Assembly: GCA_938003985.1 (NCBI GenBank)
Contig: CALKWZ010000080.1
Location: forward strand, 1-31,060
Length of the DNA stretch: 31,060 nt
Reading direction: 5' to 3'
Origin: an uncultured Verrucomicrobiota bacterium
Lineage (GTDB): Bacteria; Verrucomicrobiota; Kiritimatiellia; CAIQIC01; Lenti-01
In this document: piece after piece, positions 7,613 through 12,379 of the stretch
Layout: the number at the start of each line of letters is the position of its first letter
Numbering within the stretch: the first letter of the stretch is position 1
The notes under the pieces: generated by a model
Told to the model about the DNA's origin: nothing
The model's database searches: none
What the model saw: only the letters and a program-made list of their open reading frames with translations
Made by a program: the position numbers and the translations under genes

Positions 7613-8310
7613 TCCAATCGCTGTTCACCAGCCTTTCGCGCGCCATCGAGGGCGATCCGGCCATCGCGCTGTCCGCCGCTTTCGTCTGGGGCGTCTTGAG
7701 CATCATTTTGAGCCCCTGCCACCTCGCCAGCATTCCGCTGATCGTCGGGTTCATCGACGAGCAGGGCCGGATCTCCACGAAGCGCGCCTTTCAGATCGCG
7801 CTGCTGTTCGCGCTGGGCATCCTGATCACCATCGGCCTCATCGGCGCCGCCACGGCCATGGCCGGGCGGATGCTGGGCGACGTTGGGCGCTGCGGCAACT
7901 ATTTCGTCGCGGCGATTTTCTTCCTCGTCGGCCTGCATTTGCTGGGCGTGGTTCCCCTGCCCTTCACCGGACCCGGCCAGGTCAAGATGAAGCAGCGCGG
8001 CCGCCTCGCCGCTTTCATCCTCGGCCTGGTGTTCGGCGTGGCCCTCGGCCCCTGCACCTTCGCCTACATGGCGCCGATGCTGGCCGTGACCTTCCGGCTC
8101 GCCGCCGCCCGGATGGCCTACGGCATCCTGCTGCTGCTGGCCTACGGCGTCGGGCACTGCGCCGTCATCGTCCTCGCCGGCACCTTCACCGAAAGCGTCC
8201 AGCACTACCTGAACTGGAACGAAGCCTCCAAGGGCGCGACGATCCTCAAGAAGGTCTGCGGCGTGCTCGTGCTCCTCGGCGGCCTCTGGATGATCTACAC
8301 CGCGCCATGA
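7609..8310 (+). CDS. arsG: CcdA/DsbD-like membrane protein, ArsG family
   Basis: 233 residues with six hydrophobic segments. Two conserved membrane cysteines appear in SPCHLASIPLIVGF (Cys37) and ALGPCTFAYMAP (Cys149), the arrangement of CcdA/DsbD electron carriers. In the arsEFG system described from Shewanella, ArsG belongs to this fold and is assigned efflux of aromatic aminoarsenicals. The location between a thioredoxin and an ArsF-like gene supports the ArsG label. A plain CcdA role, passing electrons to the neighbouring periplasmic thioredoxin, is an equally testable alternative. The ATG overlaps the preceding stop by 4 nt, implying translational coupling. Confidence 0.78.
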   Translation: MIQSLFTSLSRAIEGDPAIALSAAFVWGVLSIILSPCHLASIPLIVGFIDEQGRISTKRAFQIALLFALGILITIGLIGAATAMAGRMLGDVGRCGNYFVAAIFFLVGLHLLGVVPLPFTGPGQVKMKQRGRLAAFILGLVFGVALGPCTFAYMAPMLAVTFRLAAARMAYGILLLLAYGVGHCAVIVLAGTFTESVQHYLNWNEASKGATILKKVCGVLVLLGGLWMIYTAP

Positions 8311-8753
8311 AGATCCCGACGACATTTGCATGGGCCGCGCTCGTTCTGGCCGGAGCGATGTTGCCGGCCGTGGGCCGCGCGGCCCCGGCCGATGAACCTG
8401 CCGCGACGAACGCGCCCGGCCAACCCATCGTGTACTACTTCCACCGAACCGCCCGCTGTCCCACCTGCCTGTCCATGGAAACCTGGACCAGCCAGGCCGT
8501 GGCGAAGGCGAATGCCGGAGAATCCGCCGCCCCCCTCGCGTGGCAAGCCGTCAATCTCGACGCCCCCGCCAACGCCCATTTCGCCGACGACTTCCAGTTG
8601 ACCTTCGGCACCGTGGTCGTCGCGGAGAACCGCGAAGGCAACGCCGTCCGCTGGAAGAAACTGGAACAGGTCTGGGCGTTCTCCGCCGACGAAACCACCT
8701 TTTCGCAATACCTCGAAAGCGAATTCGGCCCGTTCTTCGGCCAGCGGCGCTAG
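8307..8753 (+). CDS. arsF: ArsF-family thioredoxin-fold lipo/secreted protein (nitroarsenical reduction partner)
   Basis: 148 residues. It has a signal peptide (MKIPTTFAWAALVLAGAMLPAVGRA), then VYYFHRTARCPTCLSMETW with a CPTC pair (Cys51, Cys54), and a thioredoxin-like C-terminal half (QLTFGTVVVAENREG, VWAFSADETTFSQYLES). This is the layout of the family named for ArsF, which together with ArsE is needed to reduce nitrophenyl arsenicals before efflux by ArsG. The start overlaps the arsG stop (ATGA). It is the last gene of the first arsenic operon, and a GC-rich inverted CCCGG repeat lies shortly after its stop. Confidence 0.78.
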   Translation: MKIPTTFAWAALVLAGAMLPAVGRAAPADEPAATNAPGQPIVYYFHRTARCPTCLSMETWTSQAVAKANAGESAAPLAWQAVNLDAPANAHFADDFQLTFGTVVVAENREGNAVRWKKLEQVWAFSADETTFSQYLESEFGPFFGQRR

Positions 8754-8786
8754 CCGGAATGCTTTCCCGGGAGGGACAGGCCGGGC

Positions 8787-8815
8787 TTGACGGCCGTTCG
8801 GACCACGCCTATATT
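8787..8815 (+). promoter_or_regulatory. Promoter of the arsR2-hgcAB-arsC operon
   Basis: TTGACG (8787-8792), 17-bp spacer, TATATT (8810-8815). Transcription is predicted to begin near 8822, about 24 nt before the chosen arsR2 start. Confidence 0.65.
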
Positions 8816-8823
8816 TCGCCACA

Positions 8824-8836
8824 TAACGAATCGTTA
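8824..8836 (+). promoter_or_regulatory. Dyad TAACGA-A-TCGTTA, possible ArsR2 operator
   Basis: Perfect 6-bp arms around one base, lying at the predicted transcription start and just before the AAGGA ribosome-binding site of arsR2. An autoregulatory ArsR bound here would block initiation of the whole hgcAB-containing operon. The site differs in sequence from the palindrome at arsR1, so the two repressors probably do not cross-regulate. Confidence 0.5.
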
Positions 8837-8845
8837 AGGATGGCC

Positions 8846-9214
8846 ATGAAGGACGCCGTTAAAATATTCGGGGCCTTGTCGGACGAAAGCCGGCTGCGCA
8901 TGCTGTTCGCGCTGCGCCGCGGCGAGCTGTGCGTCTGCCAGCTCATCGGGCTGTTGGGCCTGTCGGCCTCCACGGTGTCGAAGCACCTTTCGATCCTCCG
9001 CGATGCAGGCTGGGTGGATGCTCGCAAGCAGGGCCGCTGGGTCTACTGCCGCATGGCGGACCAGCCCCCCTTGCCCGTCATGGGAAAACGGGCCGCTCCA
9101 CTTTTCCAAGCGCTGCAACGTTCGCCGAAGGTGAAGGCGGACGACCGGCAGTTGCGGTCCATCCGGAAAATGGACGGGGAACGGCCGTGCCGGAAACTCT
9201 CCCGCAAGCCGTGA
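8846..9214 (+). CDS. arsR: ArsR-family arsenite-responsive repressor (second copy)
   Basis: 122 residues. It has the classical ArsR type 1 sensor, GELCVCQLIGLLGLS, with Cys29 and Cys31 as As(III)/Sb(III) ligands at the helix before the DNA-recognition helix (SASTVSKHLSILRDAGWV), and a wing RKQGRWVYCRM containing Cys68. The start at 8846 is preferred over 8840 because AAGGA then lies 5 nt upstream. The C-terminal 40 residues are basic and variable. The hgcA start codon lies inside or at the very end of this gene, so this ArsR is translated together with HgcA. It is the obvious candidate regulator of mercury methylation in this organism. Confidence 0.92.
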   Translation: MKDAVKIFGALSDESRLRMLFALRRGELCVCQLIGLLGLSASTVSKHLSILRDAGWVDARKQGRWVYCRMADQPPLPVMGKRAAPLFQALQRSPKVKADDRQLRSIRKMDGERPCRKLSRKP

Positions 9215-10224
9215 GCGCGCCCGATACATCCCGCTGCCCGCGCGTATCGTCCGCCTGGACCTGGCGGGACCGCCTCGGCGCCGTCGGCGTCCGCCTGGGA
9301 TTTCGCCGCATGCGGTATGCCATCCGGCCAGGGCTATCTGCGCTCGGCCACCCCGGCCCGGAGTCGCCCGTGTTCGTGACGGCGAACTACAAACTGTCCT
9401 TCGACCATCTGCGCCGCGCGCTGGCAGGCATCGATGGGTGGATCCTCGCGCTCGACACGAAGGGCGTGAACGTCTGGTGCGCGGCCGGCGAAGGGAATTT
9501 CAGCACGGAGGAACTGGTGCGCCGGCTGCGCGACGTGCAACTGGACCAAGTGGTTTCCCACCGCAATCTCATTCTGCCGCAACTGGCGGCGCCCGGCGTG
9601 AATGCGTTCGAAGCGACGAAGTTGTCGGGATTCCGCGTGGTCTATGGTCCGGTCTACGCCCGGGACCTTCCCCGTTTTCTGGCGGCCGGCTGCACCGCAA
9701 CGACCGACATGAGACGCGTCCATTTCCGCTGGCATGAGCGGCTGGCCGTGGCGCCGCTGGAACTGGTCATCCATTTCAAACGGGCGTTGCTCGCGGGCCT
9801 GGCATTGGCTCTTCTCGCGGGCATTTCTCCCGCCGGCTTTTCCTGGAGCCGAATGACATCCTTGGGTGGCTTGGCTCTCGCGTTATGGGTGGCCGCCTAC
9901 GTCCTTGCGGGCCTCCTCGGCCCCTTGCTCTTGCCGTGGCTGCCCATGCGCGCCTTCGCGCTCAAAGGCGCCGCGCTGGGCGCGGCGCTCGCCGCCGCCG
10001 GTCTGGCGACCTTCGGCGCATCGTGGCCTTTCCTCCGGATGGCGGCCTGGCTGCTGCTCGTCGCCACCGGAACTTCGTTCCTGCTTCTGAACTTCACGGG
10101 CTGCACGACGTTCACTTCGCCCTCCGGCGTCCGGCGCGAAGTCCGCTGGGCGCTCCCGGCGCAGTCGGCGGGCGCGGCCATCGGTCTCGCGGCTTGGGCG
10201 CTGGCGGGCTGGCAAATGCCATGA
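9187..10224 (+). CDS. hgcA: HgcA, corrinoid-dependent mercury methyltransferase
   Basis: 345 residues from GTG 9187 (GGGGA 5 nt upstream); an alternative GTG at 9211 overlaps the arsR2 stop by 4 nt and gives 337 residues. HgcA carries a methyl-cobalamin with a Cys as lower cobalt ligand and transfers the methyl group to Hg(II). The N-terminal cytoplasmic domain has RDRLGAVGVRLGF, SPVFVTANYKLSFD, ILALDTKG and the cap-helix motif NVWCAAGEG (residues 95-103, Cys98), then VVSHRNLILPQL. About five membrane segments follow from residue 198, ending with LNFTGCTTFTSPSGVRREV, which is a second HgcA hallmark. The Lys normally following CAAG is Glu here. The membrane domain and motif exclude the related acetyl-CoA synthase corrinoid subunit. 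The stop overlaps hgcB (ATGA). Confidence 0.93.
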   Translation: MPETLPQAVSAPDTSRCPRVSSAWTWRDRLGAVGVRLGFRRMRYAIRPGLSALGHPGPESPVFVTANYKLSFDHLRRALAGIDGWILALDTKGVNVWCAAGEGNFSTEELVRRLRDVQLDQVVSHRNLILPQLAAPGVNAFEATKLSGFRVVYGPVYARDLPRFLAAGCTATTDMRRVHFRWHERLAVAPLELVIHFKRALLAGLALALLAGISPAGFSWSRMTSLGGLALALWVAAYVLAGLLGPLLLPWLPMRAFALKGAALGAALAAAGLATFGASWPFLRMAAWLLLVATGTSFLLLNFTGCTTFTSPSGVRREVRWALPAQSAGAAIGLAAWALAGWQMP

Positions 10225-10541
10225 AATATCTGTCGGACCAAATCAGCCTGCGATTGGATGCCGGGCGTTGCATTGGCTGCGGCCTGTGCGAAACGGTTTG
10301 CCCCCATGGCGTGTTCCTCGTTCAGCGGGGAAAAGCGCAGATCCGGGATCGCGACGCCTGCATCGAATGCGGGGCGTGCGCGCGGAATTGTCCCGTCGAC
10401 GCCATCGCCGTCGACAGCGGCGTCGGCTGCGCCCAGGCCATCATCAACGGCTTGCTGACGGGCCAGGAAACCTGCTGCGGCGAACGTTCCTGCTGCGGCG
10501 CGAAACCAACGGAAAAACGCCGGGCGGGATTGATCCCATGA
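10221..10541 (+). CDS. hgcB: HgcB, dicluster ferredoxin partner of HgcA
   Basis: 106 residues. HgcB is thought to reduce the HgcA cobalamin after methyl transfer and to deliver Hg(II). Two [4Fe-4S] motifs are visible: CIGCGLCETVCP (Cys17, 20, 23, 27) and CIECGACARNCP (Cys47, 50, 53, 57), the second with the C(M/I)ECGA signature of HgcB. A lone Cys70 follows in SGVGCAQAI, matching the conserved single Cys of the family. The C-terminus carries two vicinal pairs, CC at 85-86 and CC at 91-92, where one pair is usual. The gene overlaps hgcA upstream and arsC downstream by 4 nt each. Confidence 0.94.
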   Translation: MKYLSDQISLRLDAGRCIGCGLCETVCPHGVFLVQRGKAQIRDRDACIECGACARNCPVDAIAVDSGVGCAQAIINGLLTGQETCCGERSCCGAKPTEKRRAGLIP

Positions 10542-10969
10542 CAACCAGGATCCTTTTCCTGTGCACCGGCAATTCCTGCCGCAGCCAGATGGCCGAAGGC
10601 TGGGCCCGCGCCCTCAAGGGCGACCGGATCGACGCCTTCTCCGCCGGCATCGAGACCCACGGCCTCAATCCCCGCGCCGTGCAGGTCATGGCCGAGGCGG
10701 GCGTGGACATCTCCGGCCACCGTTCCAAGACCGTCGCGGACCTGCCGACGAAGGACTTTGACTACGTCGTGACCGTCTGCGACCACGCCCACGAGTCCTG
10801 CCCCCTCTTCCCCGGCAACACCAAGGTGGTCCACGTCGGCTTCGACGATCCCCCGCGGCTGGCCAAAGGGGCGAAGACCGAGCAGGAAGCCCTTGCCCAC
10901 TATCGCCGCGTCCGCGATGAGATCAGAGCCTTTATCCAAACCTTGCCGGAGAGTTTGAAGGAAAGATGA
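10538..10969 (+). CDS. arsC: Arsenate reductase, thioredoxin-dependent low-molecular-weight phosphatase type
   Basis: 143 residues. It reduces As(V) to As(III). The phosphatase-type anion loop is FLCTGNSCRSQMAEG (nucleophilic Cys9 and Arg15 in CX5R), and the redox pair Cys81 and Cys88 is in VTVCDHAHESCPLFPG. The general-acid segment GFDDPP is present. These are the features of the thioredoxin-coupled ArsC of Gram-positive type, not the glutaredoxin-linked E. coli type. The start overlaps the hgcB stop (ATGA), so it is translated from the same message as hgcAB. Its product, arsenite, is the likely inducer of ArsR2 and the substrate of the next gene, acr3. Confidence 0.95.
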   Translation: MTTRILFLCTGNSCRSQMAEGWARALKGDRIDAFSAGIETHGLNPRAVQVMAEAGVDISGHRSKTVADLPTKDFDYVVTVCDHAHESCPLFPGNTKVVHVGFDDPPRLAKGAKTEQEALAHYRRVRDEIRAFIQTLPESLKER

Positions 10970-11039
10970 CCACAGAGATCACAAGCAACACGGAGAAACG
11001 GCCGCGAACAACTCTGCGCCCCTCTGTGTAGCCTGCGGT
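10969..11039 (+). repeat. Imperfect inverted repeat of the ACCACAGAG...CTCTGTG type
   Basis: The left arm 10969-10995 begins ACCACAGAGATCACA and the right arm 11012-11039 ends CTCTGTGTAGCCTGCGGT; the arms pair with several mismatches around a loop rich in C and A. It resembles a dispersed intergenic repeat built on ACCACAGAG/CTCTGTGGT that I recall from many bacterial genomes. It fills the gap between arsC and acr3 and begins at the last base of the arsC stop codon. It might attenuate or protect the arsC mRNA end. Confidence 0.55.
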
Positions 11040-11056
11040 TGAACAGGAGTCCGACC

Positions 11057-12250
11057 ATGACCTGCAGCCCCGCATCGACCGAATCGCGCAAACTGACCAA
11101 CCCCTTCGAGCGCTATCTGACCGTCTGGGTCGCGCTGTGCATCGCCGGCGGCATCCTGCTCGGCAAAATCGCCCCGGGTCTGGCCAAAACCCTCGATGGC
11201 ATGTCCCTCTTCGTCAACGGCGCGCCCGTCGTCTCCATTCCCATCGCCATCTGCCTGTTCTTCATGATGTATCCCATCATGGTGAAGATCGACTTCGCTT
11301 CGGTCATCCAGGCCGGCAAAAGCGGCAAGCCCGTTTGGCTGACGCTGTTCGTCAACTGGGCCATCAAGCCGTTCACGATGTACGCCATCGCGTACTTCTT
11401 CCTGGGCTTCGCCTTCAAGGCGTTCATCGGCACGGAAGCGCTGGACCTCGTCAAAATGCCCTTTGGCCTCGACCTGCCCGTCGGCGCGGAACACGGCGCC
11501 GGCACGGTGGTGCTGGTCGATGGCATCAAGATGCTTCAGGTCCCGCTCTGGCGCAGCTATTTCGCGGGCGCCATCCTGCTGGGCATCGCCCCCTGCACCG
11601 CCATGGTGCTGGTCTGGGGCTATCTGGCGAAGGGCAACGACGGCCTGACCCTGATCATGGTGGCCATCAATTCGCTGACGATGCTCCTGCTCTATGGCCC
11701 GCTGGGCGGATTCCTGCTGGGCGTCGGCCGCCTCCCCGTCCCCTGGCAGGCCTTGCTGCTCTCCATCGCCATCTACGTGGCCCTGCCGCTCGTCGTCGGC
11801 TACTTCTCCCGCAAGTGGATCCTCGCCGCCAAGGGCGCAGCCTGGTTCAAGGAAAAATTCCTCCATGTCCTCACGCCGATTACGATCATCGCCCTGCTGA
11901 CGACGCTGGTCCTGCTGTTCAGCTTCAAGGGCGAGACGATCCTCGGCAATCCGCTGACCATCCTGTGGATCGCGATTCCCCTGTTCATCCAGACCATGCT
12001 GATCTTCTGGCTGGGCTATGGGTGGGCCCGGTTGCTGAAGCTGCCCTATCGCGACGCCGCGCCCGCCGCGATGATCGGCGCCTCGAACCACTTCGAAGTC
12101 GCCATCGCCACCGCCACCATGCTCTTCGGCCTGTCCTCCGGCGCGGCCTTGGCCACCGTGGTGGGCGTCCTCATCGAAGTGCCCGTCATGCTGGGACTGG
12201 TGCGCATCTGCACCCGCACGGCGCACTGGTTCCCGCCTGCCGCCGAATAG
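11057..12250 (+). CDS. acr3: Arsenite efflux permease ACR3
   Basis: 397 residues with about ten membrane segments. ACR3 exports As(III) with proton exchange. The conserved Cys is in GIAPCTAMVLVWGYLA (Cys180) and the essential Glu in GASNHFEVAIATA (Glu347); the N-terminal LTVWVALCIAGGILLG and the MYPIMVKIDF segment are also typical. Residues 120-165 form an extended soluble loop rich in Gly and Asp between membrane segments. Some ACR3 proteins have this loop and the short ones lack it. AGGAG lies 8 nt before ATG 11057. It follows arsC after the inverted repeat, and is probably part of the same operon. Confidence 0.95.
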   Translation: MTCSPASTESRKLTNPFERYLTVWVALCIAGGILLGKIAPGLAKTLDGMSLFVNGAPVVSIPIAICLFFMMYPIMVKIDFASVIQAGKSGKPVWLTLFVNWAIKPFTMYAIAYFFLGFAFKAFIGTEALDLVKMPFGLDLPVGAEHGAGTVVLVDGIKMLQVPLWRSYFAGAILLGIAPCTAMVLVWGYLAKGNDGLTLIMVAINSLTMLLLYGPLGGFLLGVGRLPVPWQALLLSIAIYVALPLVVGYFSRKWILAAKGAAWFKEKFLHVLTPITIIALLTTLVLLFSFKGETILGNPLTILWIAIPLFIQTMLIFWLGYGWARLLKLPYRDAAPAAMIGASNHFEVAIATATMLFGLSSGAALATVVGVLIEVPVMLGLVRICTRTAHWFPPAAE

Positions 12251-12379
12251 GCTCCGGCCGCCATATCCCGCGTCGCGGAAGAAAATCGTTTTGCCGTTCC
12301 CGGCGGGAATTGACAAACCCGCCCCTTCTTAAGGACGATGATTGGCTTGATTCCAATTCAATCCAAAGGGATAGAACCC

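Noticed and set aside
9187..10224. Acetyl-CoA synthase corrinoid subunit (CdhD/AcsC) rather than HgcA
   Set aside because: The C-terminal membrane domain with NFTGCTTFTSPSGV, the NVWCAAG cap helix and the adjacent HgcB ferredoxin are specific to HgcA.
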